The notes beneath the pieces were generated by a model. That model was not told the origin of the DNA. It ran no database searches and saw only the letters and a list, made by a program, of their open reading frames with translations. Below are positions 35,091 to 45,565 of a stretch of 64,000 nucleotides of DNA, one piece after another; position 1 is the first letter of the stretch; each line of letters starts with the position of its first letter. This stretch comes from Halomonas sp. M20 (GTDB taxonomy: Bacteria > Pseudomonadota > Gammaproteobacteria > Pseudomonadales > Halomonadaceae): NCBI RefSeq assembly GCF_020622265.1, contig NZ_JACNMQ010000001.1, positions 1 through 64,000 on the forward strand, given 5' to 3'. A program made the translations under genes and the position numbers.

Positions 35091-36982
35091 GTATAGCCTT
35101 CAAGCCCCGCGATCAGGTCATCCATGAAGTGTTCGCGTTCCTGCTCGCTCAGGCGGCTGTTGTGCAACTGAGCTTGCAGCCGCTCGCGCAATACCTGGGC
35201 ATCGAAGTCCACGTAGCGCAGCACCTCGGCGACGCTATCGCCCTGGCGCAAGGTCGATAGCCGCCAACGGCCTTGATCATCAAGGGCCACATCCACGGAA
35301 TCCGTGTCGCCGAACAGGTTGTGCAGATCGCCCAAGATTTCCTGATAGGCCCCCACCAGGAACAGGCCTAGTAGCCTGTCAGCGCCGTTTTGCCATTCCG
35401 GTAGCGGCAAGGTGGCCTCAAGCCCCTGGCCGTCCACGTAGCTGTCGATGCGCCCGTCGGAGTCGCAGGTGATGTCTTGAATAACCGCTCGTCGGGTCGG
35501 CTCTCGGTCGAGCCCGGAGAGCGGCAGCACTGGAAAGACCTGGTCGATGCCCCAGACATCCGGCACGGACTGAAACAAGGAGAAGTTGACGAACAGCTTG
35601 TCGGCGAGCTTTTCCGCGAGTTCGTCGATGATCTCCCGATGGGCGCGATTGCGGCTATCGAGTTTGGCTCTCAAGCGCTGACAGGCGGCAAAATAGACCG
35701 CTTCGCCTTCGGCCCGGGCCTCAATGCCCGCTAGCCCCAGCACGAAGCGCTCCTGTAGCTCGCCTATCGCCTGCACCAGATCGTGATAGGCCTCGACCTG
35801 GCCTCGAGGCTCCGCCGTCGTCGCCAGCCGATCGAAGACCTCCCATAGCTCCCCCACCTGAGCATCCTGCTCGGCCAGACGCCGCTCGGGGGGCTTCTCT
35901 CCGATGCGCTCTTCGTCGATCACGTTGGTGATCAACACCGCATGATGGGCAGTCAGGGCGCGACCGGATTCTGAAATCAAATGGGGATGAGGGGCGTCCT
36001 CGGCCTCACAGGCCTGGCGGAAGGCCCACACCACGTTGCTGGCATATTCATCCATGGAGTAGTTGATCGAGCAGAAGCTGCGAGAGCGAGTGCCCTCATA
36101 ATCGATGCCAAGACCACCGCCCACGTCCACGGTGTCCACCGGGGCGCCAAGTTCGCGCAGGCCCTGATAGAACCGCGCGCATTCGCGTAGGCCGCGCTGA
36201 ATGTCGCGAATGTTCGCAATCTGAGAGCCGAGGTGAAAATGCACCAGCTGCAGGCTATCCAGCGCCTTGGCTTGGCGAAGTTGCTCGATCACCCCGAGGA
36301 TCTGGGTCGCGGTCAGGCCGAACTTGGACTTCTCGCCGCCGGTATTCTGCCATTTGCCCTTACCCACTGAGGCCAATCGTGCCCGCAGACCGATACGAGG
36401 CCGCACCTCCAAACGTTCGGCCTCTTCCAGAATCAGCGCAAGCTCCGAGAATTTCTCCACTACCAGGTAGACCCTGTGACCGAGTTTCTCCCCCATCAAG
36501 GCCAGGCGCACATATTCCCGATCCTTGTAGCCGTTACACACGATCAGTGAAGGACCATCACCGGATAGCGCCAGTACCGCCAACAGCTCCGGCTTGCTGC
36601 CGGCTTCGAGCCCGACCCGACCACGGCCGCGCTCCTGAGTGGCCAATATCTCCTCCACCACCCGGCGCTGCTGATTGACCTTGATCGGATACACCGCGGT
36701 ATAACCGCCGACATAGGACGCTTCTTGCATGGCGGCATCGAAGGCTGCGCAGAGTTGCTCGACCCGGTCGTGGAGAATATCCGTGAAGCGCACCAGCACC
36801 GGCAGGCGCAGGCCCGCCTCGCGCAGCTGATCGACCAGAGCGTTCAAGGGCAGGGCGGGACCTTCGGTCTCACTGCCCAGCGGCCTGACCACGGTATTGC
36901 CCTGATCGTCCACATCGAAATAGCCGCTGCCCCACTGATCGATATTGTAGGTGCGGCGGGCCTTGGCAGCGGGGGATGTCAT
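35078..36982 (-). CDS. speA: Biosynthetic arginine decarboxylase
   Basis: A 634-residue fold-III PLP decarboxylase that makes agmatine from arginine for putrescine synthesis. The PLP lysine lies in YPIKVNQQRRVVEEI, and HFHLGSQIANIRDIQRG and VDVGGGLGIDYEG are present. The C-terminal domain has the conserved cysteine-type segment of SpeA (ITCDSDGRIDSYVD). ATG 36982 overlaps the homoserine kinase stop by 4 nt, so the upstream 59 residues of the longer frame lie inside that gene. The length is close to E. coli SpeA (658). Confidence 0.94.
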   Translation of the reverse strand: MTSPAAKARRTYNIDQWGSGYFDVDDQGNTVVRPLGSETEGPALPLNALVDQLREAGLRLPVLVRFTDILHDRVEQLCAAFDAAMQEASYVGGYTAVYPIKVNQQRRVVEEILATQERGRGRVGLEAGSKPELLAVLALSGDGPSLIVCNGYKDREYVRLALMGEKLGHRVYLVVEKFSELALILEEAERLEVRPRIGLRARLASVGKGKWQNTGGEKSKFGLTATQILGVIEQLRQAKALDSLQLVHFHLGSQIANIRDIQRGLRECARFYQGLRELGAPVDTVDVGGGLGIDYEGTRSRSFCSINYSMDEYASNVVWAFRQACEAEDAPHPHLISESGRALTAHHAVLITNVIDEERIGEKPPERRLAEQDAQVGELWEVFDRLATTAEPRGQVEAYHDLVQAIGELQERFVLGLAGIEARAEGEAVYFAACQRLRAKLDSRNRAHREIIDELAEKLADKLFVNFSLFQSVPDVWGIDQVFPVLPLSGLDREPTRRAVIQDITCDSDGRIDSYVDGQGLEATLPLPEWQNGADRLLGLFLVGAYQEILGDLHNLFGDTDSVDVALDDQGRWRLSTLRQGDSVAEVLRYVDFDAQVLRERLQAQLHNSRLSEQEREHFMDDLIAGLEGYTYLE

Positions 36983-37941
36983 GAAGGAGTCTGCTCCGGT
37001 AGTGCCAGGGCGCCGTGTTCGATGCGTTGAAGGAGAAGGCGACGAAACTGCTCTGGGTCGTGAGGGGTCAGTTCGTGGGCCGGCGGGTCCACATGAACTA
37101 CCAGCAGCCGGGATAGCCAATAGCGCAGGGCGGTCATGCGCAGCATCAGCGGCCAGCACGTCCGTTCGGCTTCATTCAGCGGGCGGCGGGCTACATAGGC
37201 GTCGAGCAGGGCGTCGTGACGCGCCTGGTTCAAGCTGCCATCGGTGTCGCTGGCCCAGTCGTTGATGACGGTGGCTAGATCGAAAAGCAGATCCCCGGTA
37301 CAGCCATTGTAGAAATCGATGAGCCCACCGAGCGTGTCGCCATCGAACAGCGTGTTATCGCGAAACAGATCGCCATGGATGGCGCCTTGGGGCAGTACAT
37401 TCTGTTGGTCGAATACCGTCTGGTAGACCGCGATCTCCTCGCGCATCAGCGCCTGATCTTGGGGCGACAGATAGGACATCACCCGAGGATGGGCTTCAAG
37501 CAGCCAGTTTAAATCCCGCGGATTGGCGCGCTGCCCCGGGAAGCGTTGCGATACATGATGCATGCGCCCAAGTGCATCTCCCAGGGCGCGGCATTGGGCC
37601 AGGTTTGGAGATCTGGGGTGTTTGCCCGGCAGGCGCGGGAACAGCAGCGCCGGCTTGTCCGCCAGGCTTTGTAACGCGATGCCGTGGCGATCATGAACCG
37701 GACCGGGAACCGGCAGATGGTGCTCGGCCAGATAGTCCAGCAGTTCGACGAAGAACGGTAGTTCGTCGTGCTGACCTTGTTCGAACAAGGTCAGTACCAA
37801 GGACGCGCGATCTGTGGTGACGAAGAAGGTTGAGTTTTCGGTACCGCTGGGGACGCCTTCGAGTGCTTTGAGACGGCCTATATCGAAACGCTCGAGAAAA
37901 TCGGCGACCTGAGAATCGCTCAACGGGGTGAATACAGCCAT
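36979..37941 (-). CDS. thrB: Homoserine kinase (ThrB, APH-fold type)
   Basis: A 320-residue kinase of the aminoglycoside-phosphotransferase fold that phosphorylates homoserine in threonine synthesis. The start ATG 37941 gives MAVFTPLSDSQVADFLERFD, as in Pseudomonas ThrB. The catalytic loop GAIHGDLFRDNTLF and the metal motif GLIDFYNGCTGDLLFDLA are intact. In Pseudomonas this gene neighbours a DUF2782 gene and polA. Here the DUF2782 gene still follows on the 5' side, but polA is 5 kb away beyond an inserted operon. The 4-nt overlap with speA suggests co-translation. Confidence 0.9.
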   Translation of the reverse strand: MAVFTPLSDSQVADFLERFDIGRLKALEGVPSGTENSTFFVTTDRASLVLTLFEQGQHDELPFFVELLDYLAEHHLPVPGPVHDRHGIALQSLADKPALLFPRLPGKHPRSPNLAQCRALGDALGRMHHVSQRFPGQRANPRDLNWLLEAHPRVMSYLSPQDQALMREEIAVYQTVFDQQNVLPQGAIHGDLFRDNTLFDGDTLGGLIDFYNGCTGDLLFDLATVINDWASDTDGSLNQARHDALLDAYVARRPLNEAERTCWPLMLRMTALRYWLSRLLVVHVDPPAHELTPHDPEQFRRLLLQRIEHGALALPEQTPS

Positions 37942-38053
37942 GGTGATCTCGCGCTGGATGTCGAGGGAGCATTGTAGCGGCTCGATCATTCATCGGGCAG
38001 GGGCCTGCGGCGATTACGCTACCGCAGGGAAATAGAGGCGCTCTGTCAAACGG

Positions 38054-38341
38054 CTACCAGGAGAACAGCACCCAGTTGGGAACGGCGATACGCTCATCAT
38101 CGCTGCGCCTGAAGTCCCCATCCCCGTCGTCGTCTACCAGAAAATAGGCAGGGCCTGCCTTTGGCTCGATCCTGATGGCGTAAAGCTGGCCATTGACCCG
38201 GTATTCCCGAATGGTGCGATCCTCTTCCTGGCGCACGGTGATATCCGGGGCGTCGGAATTTTCCTGGGCGGACACCAAAGGCGGCGAGCCCAGTAGAACG
38301 ACGGCGAGAAGCATGCTCGGAACAAGACGGTATAGGATCAT
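38054..38341 (-). CDS. Secreted DUF2782 protein
   Basis: A 95-residue periplasmic or surface protein with a signal peptide (about 1-25, ending VSAQ). The conserved block EYRVNGQLYAIRIEPKAGPAYFLVDDDGDG is that of DUF2782, a small family next to thrB and polA in pseudomonads. ATG 38341 has GGGAGA at good spacing. Function unknown. The calcium-like DDDGDGDFRRSDDE loop may bind a cation, which is inference. It lies 112 bp upstream of thrB. Confidence 0.78.
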   Translation of the reverse strand: MILYRLVPSMLLAVVLLGSPPLVSAQENSDAPDITVRQEEDRTIREYRVNGQLYAIRIEPKAGPAYFLVDDDGDGDFRRSDDERIAVPNWVLFSW

Positions 38342-38747
38342 GGTGTCTCCCGGGTGACGAACAGACTGTCTGATGTTCACGTCATGGTACCAGTGTATTC
38401 ATGATATCGGCGATTGTGCATTCAACTTGATGCATTAAAGATGCGCTTCCGCAATAAGGAGGCGGGGAAGGTGTCATTATCATCGAGCTGTCAGAACCGC
38501 CAAAAACTCACTTAAAACGTCAGGCTTCGAAAGGCAAATAAGAGCCTGGGGCTTGTTGCGTTGCTAAATGGGCTGCTATCGTTAGTTGAACAAGCGTTTG
38601 CTGACATCAAACGGCAAGCGCTTTTCCCCGCCGACGATCTGGCCTTCGTCTTTTTTCTGTAGAGATGTGTTTTCGAAAGCGCTGATAAAAGCGTTCATGA
38701 CCGTGTGCTGGCGGTACCCCTACGCCGTACCCAAAAAGGAGATCCCC
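38342..38747. other. Intergenic region before the aldehyde oxidoreductase operon
   Basis: This 406-bp gap between divergent genes holds no convincing gene. It should contain the promoters of the DUF2782 gene and the paoABC-like operon, but I see no clear operator. Only the AAGGAG just before 38748 is evident. Confidence 0.5.
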
Positions 38748-39401
38748 ATGGCCGACGACAAAGATCGGTTCGTCGACGCCGCTCATTCCCCGGAGCGGCG
38801 GCGTTTTTTGAAAAGTGTGGGTGCCTCGGGACTGGCCGTGGCCGCCGCCCCGGCGTTTTCTCAGGTAAGTTATGCCGGGTCGCCGGATGATGGTGATCAG
38901 GACGTTGAAGCACCGCCTGCCGAAGGGCGCCGGCGCATTACCCTGAGCGTCAACGGCAAGCGCCATCAGCTCGATGTAACGCCTAACGTGATCCTGCTCG
39001 ACGCGCTGCGCGAAGGCCTGCACCTCACCGGCACCAAGAAGGGTTGCGATCACGGCCAGTGCGGTGCCTGCACCCTGCTGGTCAACGGCGAAGCCATCAA
39101 CTCATGCCTGAGCCTGGCGGTAACCCATGATGGCGATGAGATAAGCACCGTCGAGGGTCTCGAGCGCGACGGCGAGCTTCACCCGCTGCAGCAGGCGTTC
39201 CTCGAAGAAGACGCCTATCAGTGCGGTTACTGCACCTCGGGGCAGATGATGACGGCGCTGGCGATTCTCAATGACAAGGACATCGGCGAAAGCGACGCCG
39301 AGGTGCGTGAGGCCATGAGTGGCAATATCTGCCGCTGTGGCGCCTACAAGAACATTCTGGCGGCGGTGCAGTCGGCCCGCGGCAAACTCGGCACCGCCTA
39401 G
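38748..39401 (+). CDS. Aldehyde oxidoreductase, Tat-exported [2Fe-2S] subunit (PaoA-like)
   Basis: A 217-residue iron-sulfur subunit of a xanthine-dehydrogenase-family enzyme. The N-terminus carries a twin-arginine signal (PERRRFLKSVGASGLAVAAA, cleaved near SYA). Two [2Fe-2S] motifs follow: [20 protein letters not shown] with NSC, and YQCGYCTSGQ with [11 protein letters not shown]. As in E. coli PaoA, the folded heterotrimer would be exported using only this signal. ATG 38748 sits behind AAGGAG. It is 9 bp before the FAD subunit. Confidence 0.93.
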   Translation: MADDKDRFVDAAHSPERRRFLKSVGASGLAVAAAPAFSQVSYAGSPDDGDQDVEAPPAEGRRRITLSVNGKRHQLDVTPNVILLDALREGLHLTGTKKGCDHGQCGACTLLVNGEAINSCLSLAVTHDGDEISTVEGLERDGELHPLQQAFLEEDAYQCGYCTSGQMMTALAILNDKDIGESDAEVREAMSGNICRCGAYKNILAAVQSARGKLGTA

Positions 39402-39410
39402 GAGAACCTC

Positions 39411-40394
39411 ATGCGCCTTTTCGATTATTCCCGGGCTGACAGCCCCGAGCAGGCCGTGACGGCCCACAGCCAGGCCCAGGAATCGGCCTTCCTGGCCGGC
39501 GGCACCACGCTGCTGGATCTGGTCAAGCTCGACATCATGCAGCCCGAGCACGTCGTCGACGTGAACGGCCTGGCCCTCGATCGCATCGAACCGCTCGACG
39601 ATGGGCGTCTGCGCATCGGGGCGATGGTCACCAACACGGCGCTGGCGCGAGATCCTCGCGTGCGCAAGCACCATGCGGTGCTTTCCCAAGCGCTGCTGTC
39701 CGGAGCTTCCACCCAATTGCGCAACAAGGCCACCACCGCGGGCAACGTGATGCAGCGCGTACGCTGTCCGTATTTTCGCGACGGCGTCTCGCCCTGCAAC
39801 AAGCGTGAGCCCGGCACCGGCTGTGCCGCCATCGGCGGCCTCAATCGCAGCGTGCACGCCGTGCTGGGCACCAGCGACCAGTGCATCGCCAGTCATCCCT
39901 CGGACATGTGCGTGGCCATGGCAGCCATTGGCGCCACGCTTACCGTGCAGGGGGAGAAAGGACAGCGCGAGATCGACTTCGCCGACTTTCATCTGCTGCC
40001 CGGCGAGCATCCCGAGCGCGAGCACGCCCTTGAACCCGACGAGCTGATTACCCACGTGACCCTGGCTGCGCCGCTTGCAGGCAACCGCTCGCATTATCTG
40101 AAGCTGCGCGATCGCAGTTCCTATCAGTTCGCCCTGGCCTCCAGTGCCGTGATCGTCACACTCGATGGCAATACCATCCGTGATGCGCGCCTCGCCCTGG
40201 GCGGCGTGGCCACCAAGCCCTGGCGCGCCGACAAGGCTGAACAGGCTCTGATCGGCCAGCCCGCCACCACGGCGAGCTTTGAGAAGGCGGCGCGGATCGC
40301 CTTCGAGGGCGCCAAGGCCTACCGCCACAACGCCTACAAGATTCCGCTGGGTCAGCAGGCGATCGTTCGCAGCCTGACCACGGTCACCACCTGA
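39411..40394 (+). CDS. Aldehyde oxidoreductase, FAD and [4Fe-4S] subunit (PaoB-like)
   Basis: A 327-residue CO-dehydrogenase-type flavoprotein subunit. The FAD-binding FLAGGTTLLDLVKLD near 27-41 and SGASTQLRNKATTAGNVMQR are seen. Cys119, Cys129, Cys138 and Cys158 lie in the insertion that binds a [4Fe-4S] cluster in PaoB, followed by HPSDMC. It carries electrons between the [2Fe-2S] subunit and its acceptor. It lies between the other two subunits, 17 bp before the molybdenum subunit. Confidence 0.92.
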   Translation: MRLFDYSRADSPEQAVTAHSQAQESAFLAGGTTLLDLVKLDIMQPEHVVDVNGLALDRIEPLDDGRLRIGAMVTNTALARDPRVRKHHAVLSQALLSGASTQLRNKATTAGNVMQRVRCPYFRDGVSPCNKREPGTGCAAIGGLNRSVHAVLGTSDQCIASHPSDMCVAMAAIGATLTVQGEKGQREIDFADFHLLPGEHPEREHALEPDELITHVTLAAPLAGNRSHYLKLRDRSSYQFALASSAVIVTLDGNTIRDARLALGGVATKPWRADKAEQALIGQPATTASFEKAARIAFEGAKAYRHNAYKIPLGQQAIVRSLTTVTT

Positions 40395-40411
40395 TTGAAG
40401 GGTTCGCCATC

Positions 40412-42628
40412 ATGAGTAAAAGCATCATCGGCGCGGCCAGACCGCGCATCGACGGGCCTGAGAAACTCTCCGGTCGGGCCACCTATACCTCGGACAATCA
40501 TCCGCCAGGCATGGTCTACGCTTACGGCGTATTCAGCACCATCGGTCGCGGACGTATTCGCGGTATCGACGTCACCGAGGCCAAGCGCATGCCTGGGGTG
40601 ATCGATGTCTTTCATCACGGACATTTCCCCAAGCTGTATCGAACACCAAGCTCCTTCGTTCAGGAAAATACCGTGGACGAGACGCGCCTGCCCTTCGAGG
40701 ACGACCGCGTCTATTATCCCGGTCAGTTCGTGGCCCTGGTGGTCGCCGACTCCTTCGATCAGGCCCGGGCGGCGGCCTACCGCGTCAAGGTCGACTATGC
40801 CGAAGAAAAGGCCATCGCCACGCTCGAGCAGGCCATGGCCAAGGCCACGCCCAAGGAAGACGCCAAGAGCGGTCACAGCCGCGGCGATCCGGACGGCGCT
40901 TTTGATGCGGCGCGGCACAAGGTCGATGTGACCTACGTCACACCCATGGAAACTCATAATCCCATGGAGATGCACGCCAGCGTCGCCCATTGGGAAAACG
41001 GCGACCTGGTGCTGTACGAGGCTTCCCAGGGCGTGGTTTTTGCGCGCAACGTCATGGCCAAGGTGTTCGGCCTGGCGCCGGAGCGCGTCGAGGTGCGCTC
41101 GCCCTTCATCGGCTCCGGGTTCGGCAGCAAGCTGTGGATCTGGCCTCACGCGGTGGCCGCCGCCGCCGCGGCGCGGGAGGTCGGGCGACCGGTGCAGCTG
41201 GTGGTGCCGCGCCAGGAGATGTTCACCACCACCGGTCATCGCCCCGCGACGCATCAGCGCCTGCGGCTGGCCACCGACGACAGCGGCAAGCTCGTGGCCT
41301 TGAGCCACGACTCGGTGAATACCACCTCCCAGGTCAACACCTACGTCGAGCGTACCGGCACCTGCACCAAGAGCCTCTACGCCTGTCCCAACCTGCGGGT
41401 CAGCCACGCTACCGTGCCCGCCAACCACGGCACGCCGACCTCCATGCGGGCGCCTGGCGCCGCGCCGGGGTTGTTCGCGCTGGAAGCGGCCATGGATGAA
41501 ATGGCCGAGGCCATCGACATGGACCCGCTGGAGTTCCGCCGCGTCAATTACACCGATCGCGACGAGAGCATGGAATTGCCGTTTTCCAGCATTCACTTGC
41601 TGGAGGCGTTTGATCGCGCCGCCGACAGCTTCGGCTGGGCCGACCGCAATCCCAAGATCGGCGCCATGAAGGAGGGCAACGAGATCATCGGCTGGGGCCT
41701 GGCCGCCTGCAACTGGGAAGCGCTCAAGCAAGCCTGCGATGCCCGGGTGTCCCTGCGCGCCGACGGCACCGCCTTTGCCTCTTGCGCCACGCAGGATATC
41801 GGTACCGGCACCTATACCATCGTCGCCCAGGCGGTCAGCGACATCACCGGCATCGCGCTGGACAAGATCGAGGTGCAGCTGGGGGATTCCTCCTACCCTT
41901 CGGGGCCGATTTCCGGCGGCTCCTGGGCCACCGCCACGACCTTGCCCGCCATCGCACAGGCCAGTCGTGCGGCAATCGAAGCCCTCAAGAGCTACGCCAC
42001 CGGCGACGGCGGCGCCTTCGCTGGCGCCGAGCCAGACGACTTGCAGTTCGCCGACGGTGAGCTGCTCGACGGCAACGGCAAGCGAGTAGCCTACACCGAG
42101 GTGCTCAGCCAACTGCGCCTGGCCAATGCGGACGGCGAAGCGCACACTCCGGCCGCATCCAAAGACGAGTATTCGTTTCGCTCCTTCGGCGCTCATTTCG
42201 TCGAGGTGCGCTGGGACCCGGGCATTTCCAACCTGCGCGTCTCGCGAGTGGTCAGCGCCATCGACGTCGGCCAGGTCATCAACGCCAAGACCGCCGCCAA
42301 TCAGGTCGAGGGGGCGATTGTCATGGGCGTCGGCATGGCGCTGTTCGAGAAGACCGAGTACGACGAGGACAGCGGCCTGCCGGTCAACAACAACTACGCC
42401 GAATACCTGGTGCCGGTACATGCAGACCAGCCCGAGGTGGAGGTCATCCTGCTGGATCACCCGGACTATGCGTTCAATGAGTTCGGCGCTCGCGGCATTG
42501 GCGAGATCGGCATCACCGGCCTTGCCGGCGCCGTGGCCAATGCCGTGTATCACGCCACCGGCAAGCGTATTCGCGAACTGCCCATCACCCTCGACAAATT
42601 GATGGACGACATACCGCATAGCGCCTAG
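40412..42628 (+). CDS. Aldehyde oxidoreductase, molybdenum cofactor subunit (PaoC-like)
   Basis: A 738-residue molybdopterin subunit. It begins [28 protein letters not shown] and contains [52 protein letters not shown], and the active-site glutamate region [21 protein letters not shown]. It hydroxylates aldehydes to acids. It has no signal of its own, so export depends on the PaoA-like partner. No XdhC/PaoD-type cofactor chaperone follows. The operon ends with the hairpin at 42638. Confidence 0.92.
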   Translation: MSKSIIGAARPRIDGPEKLSGRATYTSDNHPPGMVYAYGVFSTIGRGRIRGIDVTEAKRMPGVIDVFHHGHFPKLYRTPSSFVQENTVDETRLPFEDDRVYYPGQFVALVVADSFDQARAAAYRVKVDYAEEKAIATLEQAMAKATPKEDAKSGHSRGDPDGAFDAARHKVDVTYVTPMETHNPMEMHASVAHWENGDLVLYEASQGVVFARNVMAKVFGLAPERVEVRSPFIGSGFGSKLWIWPHAVAAAAAAREVGRPVQLVVPRQEMFTTTGHRPATHQRLRLATDDSGKLVALSHDSVNTTSQVNTYVERTGTCTKSLYACPNLRVSHATVPANHGTPTSMRAPGAAPGLFALEAAMDEMAEAIDMDPLEFRRVNYTDRDESMELPFSSIHLLEAFDRAADSFGWADRNPKIGAMKEGNEIIGWGLAACNWEALKQACDARVSLRADGTAFASCATQDIGTGTYTIVAQAVSDITGIALDKIEVQLGDSSYPSGPISGGSWATATTLPAIAQASRAAIEALKSYATGDGGAFAGAEPDDLQFADGELLDGNGKRVAYTEVLSQLRLANADGEAHTPAASKDEYSFRSFGAHFVEVRWDPGISNLRVSRVVSAIDVGQVINAKTAANQVEGAIVMGVGMALFEKTEYDEDSGLPVNNNYAEYLVPVHADQPEVEVILLDHPDYAFNEFGARGIGEIGITGLAGAVANAVYHATGKRIRELPITLDKLMDDIPHSA

Positions 42629-42637
42629 GCCTGAAAA

Positions 42638-42675
42638 CGCTGCGATCATCGTCTGGGGTGATCGCAGCGCTTCTC
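42638..42675 (+). terminator. Terminator of the first paoABC-like operon
   Basis: A perfect stem cgctgcgatca (42638-42648) / tgatcgcagcg (42659-42669) with a 10-nt loop, followed by cttct. It lies between the molybdenum subunit gene and polA. Confidence 0.75.
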
Positions 42676-42749
42676 ACGGTGAATACCTGACGGTTCGAGC
42701 CCGCTTGCGTATCATGGACGCACCGAATGTCTTGTCAGGAAGCCTTTTC

Positions 42750-45539
42750 ATGGCCGCAACACCCATCGTTCTCGTCGACGGTTCCTCCTATCTCTACCGC
42801 GCCTTTCATGCGCTGCCACCGCTTGCCACGTCAAAGGGCAAACCCACCGGGGCGGTCAAGGGCGTGCTCAACATGCTCAAGAGCCTGATCAAGCAGTATC
42901 CGGATAGCCCCATGGCGGTGGTGTTCGATGCCAAGGGCAAGACCTTTCGCGACGAGCTGTTCGAGCAGTACAAGGCCCATCGCCCCCCGATGCCGGATGA
43001 TCTGCGCGAGCAGATCGAGCCCCTGCATGCCTGCGTGAAGGCACTCGGCCTGCCGCTTCTATGCATCGAAGGGGTCGAGGCGGACGACGTCATCGGCACC
43101 CTGGCGCGCCATGCCACCCAGGCCGGTCGCGACGCGGTGATCTCCACCGGCGACAAGGACATGGCCCAACTGGTCAACGGCCATATCACCCTGGTCAACA
43201 CCATGAAGGGCGAGACGCTTGACGTTGCCGGGGTGGAGAACAAGTTCGGCCTGCCCCCGGAATTGATCATCGACTTCCTGGCGCTGATGGGGGACAAGGT
43301 CGACAACATCCCCGGCGTGCCCGGGGTGGGCGAAAAGACCGCGCTTGGCTTGCTGCAGGGCATTGGCGGCATGGATGCGATCTATGCCGATCTCGACAAG
43401 GTGACTACCCTCTCCGTGCGTGGCGCCAAGTCCCTGCCCAAGAAACTCGAAGAGAATCGAGAACAGGCCTATCTTTCCTACCAACTCGCCACCATCAAGA
43501 CCGACTGCGAGCTGCCGGTGGGGCTCGACGATCTGGATATCGCCCACCCTGATCGGGAGGCGCTGGCCGCGCTCTACCGTGATCTCGAGTTCAAGAATTG
43601 GCTGTCCGAGCTGCTGGAAGGCAAGGACCAGGGCGTCGATGACGTTGAAGGCAAGAATACGCTGCGTGACGAAACGATCGAGGAGGATGCCACCCTCGCC
43701 GCCCCGGAGCGAGAAGATCACACCCTGCTGACCCAGGCCGAATTCGATGACTGGCTGACGCGCCTGAAGCAGGCGGAGGAATTCTGCTTCGATCTGGAAA
43801 CCACCAGCCTGAACTATATGGAAGCGGAGATCGTCGGCATCGGGCTAGCGCTGAAGGAAGGCGAGGCGGCTTATATTCCCGTGGCCCACGACTATCTCGA
43901 CGTGCCGACGCAGCTCGATCGCGATGCGGTACTCAAGGCACTCAAGCCGTTGCTGGAAGATCCGAGCAAGACAAAGATCGGCCAGAACCTGAAGTACGAT
44001 ATTTCCGTGCTGGCGAGCTACGACATTCGCGTGGTGGGGCCGTTGACCGACACCATGCTCGAGTCCTACGTGCTCAATTCCACCGCCACCCGGCACGACA
44101 TGGATTCCCTGGCGCTGAAATATCTGGGCCAGAAGACCATCAGCTTCGAGGAGGTGGCCGGTAAGGGCGCCAAGCAGCTCACCTTCAATCAGGTGGCCCT
44201 CGAACAGGCGGTGCCCTATGCCTGCGAGGATGTCGACATCACTCTGCGCCTGCATCAAGTGCTGCGCCCCAAGGTCGAGGCGGAAGGGCGCTTGAGCGAG
44301 GTGCTGGACGACATTGAACGCCCGATGATTCCCGTGCTCTCGCGCATGGAACGTACCGGGGTGGCGCTGGATGTCACTCGTCTGCACAACCAGAGCCAGG
44401 AGCTTGAAACGCGCATTCGCGAACAGGAAAAGGAAGCCTTCGAGATCGCCGGGCGGGAGTTCAACCTTGGCTCGCCCAAACAATTGAGCGAGATTCTGTT
44501 CGAGGAACAGAAGATTCCGGTGATCAAGAAGACCCCCAAGGGCGCGCCTTCCACCGCAGAAGCCGTGCTCGAAGAATTGGCCCTGGACTACCCGCTGCCC
44601 AAGGTGATCATGGCTCATCGCGGGCTTTCCAAGCTCAAGTCCACCTACACCGATAAGTTGCCCCGGCTGATCAACAAGAGTACCGGGCGCATTCACACCA
44701 GCTACCATCAGGCGGTGACCGCTACCGGGCGGCTGTCGTCTTCGGACCCCAATCTGCAGAACATCCCGATCCGTACCGAAGAAGGGCGCAAGATTCGCCA
44801 GGCTTTCATTGCCCGGCCTGGTTACAAGATCGTCGCGGCGGATTACTCTCAGATCGAACTGCGCATCATGGCGCACCTGTCCGAAGACAAGGGGCTGCTG
44901 GATGCCTTCGCCAACGACCGGGACATTCACGCTGCCACCGCCGCGGAAGTCTTCGGCGTGGCACTGGACAAGGTGTTGCCGGATCAGCGGCGCAGCGCCA
45001 AGGCCATCAATTTCGGCCTGATCTACGGCATGAGCGCTTGGGGCCTGGGGCGGCAGCTACGCGTCGAGCGCGGCCAGGCCCAGACCTACATCGACCGCTA
45101 TTTCGATCGTTACCCGGGGGTGGCCCGCTTCATGAACAACATTCGCTCCCAGGCCGCGGAGGATGGCTTCGTCGAGACCGTGTTCGGTCGGCGTCTTTAC
45201 CTACCCGAGATCAACTCTCGCCAGCACGCACGGCGTCAGGCCGCTGAGCGCACCGCCATCAACGCCCCCATGCAAGGCACCGCCGCAGACATCATCAAGC
45301 GGGCCATGATCGACGTCGACGCCTGGCTCAATCCGCTCAAAGGCGGGGGCGAGAAAAAAGCCGAGTTCGATGCGCTGATGGTCATGCAGGTTCACGACGA
45401 GCTGGTATTTGAGGTCAAGGAGGAACAGGTGGGCGACTTCATTGGCAGCGTTAAGCAGCGCATGCAGAACGCCGCCGAACTCAAGGTGCCGCTGATCGTC
45501 GAGGCGGAGGCCGGGGATAACTGGGACGAAGCGCATTGA
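42750..45539 (+). CDS. polA: DNA polymerase I
   Basis: A 929-residue polymerase, the size of E. coli PolI (928). The 5'-3' nuclease domain (1-about 300) opens with [24 protein letters not shown]. The 3'-5' exonuclease motif [12 protein letters not shown] keeps the Asp and Glu, so proofreading is expected. The polymerase domain has [34 protein letters not shown] and [19 protein letters not shown] 42750 follows CAGGAAG. It is convergent with the TRIC-family gene, 26 bp apart. Confidence 0.97.
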   Translation: MAATPIVLVDGSSYLYRAFHALPPLATSKGKPTGAVKGVLNMLKSLIKQYPDSPMAVVFDAKGKTFRDELFEQYKAHRPPMPDDLREQIEPLHACVKALGLPLLCIEGVEADDVIGTLARHATQAGRDAVISTGDKDMAQLVNGHITLVNTMKGETLDVAGVENKFGLPPELIIDFLALMGDKVDNIPGVPGVGEKTALGLLQGIGGMDAIYADLDKVTTLSVRGAKSLPKKLEENREQAYLSYQLATIKTDCELPVGLDDLDIAHPDREALAALYRDLEFKNWLSELLEGKDQGVDDVEGKNTLRDETIEEDATLAAPEREDHTLLTQAEFDDWLTRLKQAEEFCFDLETTSLNYMEAEIVGIGLALKEGEAAYIPVAHDYLDVPTQLDRDAVLKALKPLLEDPSKTKIGQNLKYDISVLASYDIRVVGPLTDTMLESYVLNSTATRHDMDSLALKYLGQKTISFEEVAGKGAKQLTFNQVALEQAVPYACEDVDITLRLHQVLRPKVEAEGRLSEVLDDIERPMIPVLSRMERTGVALDVTRLHNQSQELETRIREQEKEAFEIAGREFNLGSPKQLSEILFEEQKIPVIKKTPKGAPSTAEAVLEELALDYPLPKVIMAHRGLSKLKSTYTDKLPRLINKSTGRIHTSYHQAVTATGRLSSSDPNLQNIPIRTEEGRKIRQAFIARPGYKIVAADYSQIELRIMAHLSEDKGLLDAFANDRDIHAATAAEVFGVALDKVLPDQRRSAKAINFGLIYGMSAWGLGRQLRVERGQAQTYIDRYFDRYPGVARFMNNIRSQAAEDGFVETVFGRRLYLPEINSRQHARRQAAERTAINAPMQGTAADIIKRAMIDVDAWLNPLKGGGEKKAEFDALMVMQVHDELVFEVKEEQVGDFIGSVKQRMQNAAELKVPLIVEAEAGDNWDEAH

Positions 45540-45565
45540 GGATTTAGTGAATTGATGTGACAAGA

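Noticed and set aside
39102..40328. A 408-codon minus-strand frame opposite the iron-sulfur and FAD subunits
   Set aside because: It is the mirror of conserved genes with intact motifs on the plus strand.
40352..42649. A 765-codon minus-strand frame opposite the molybdenum subunit
   Set aside because: The plus strand encodes an unmistakable PaoC-like protein; the long antisense frame follows from codon bias.
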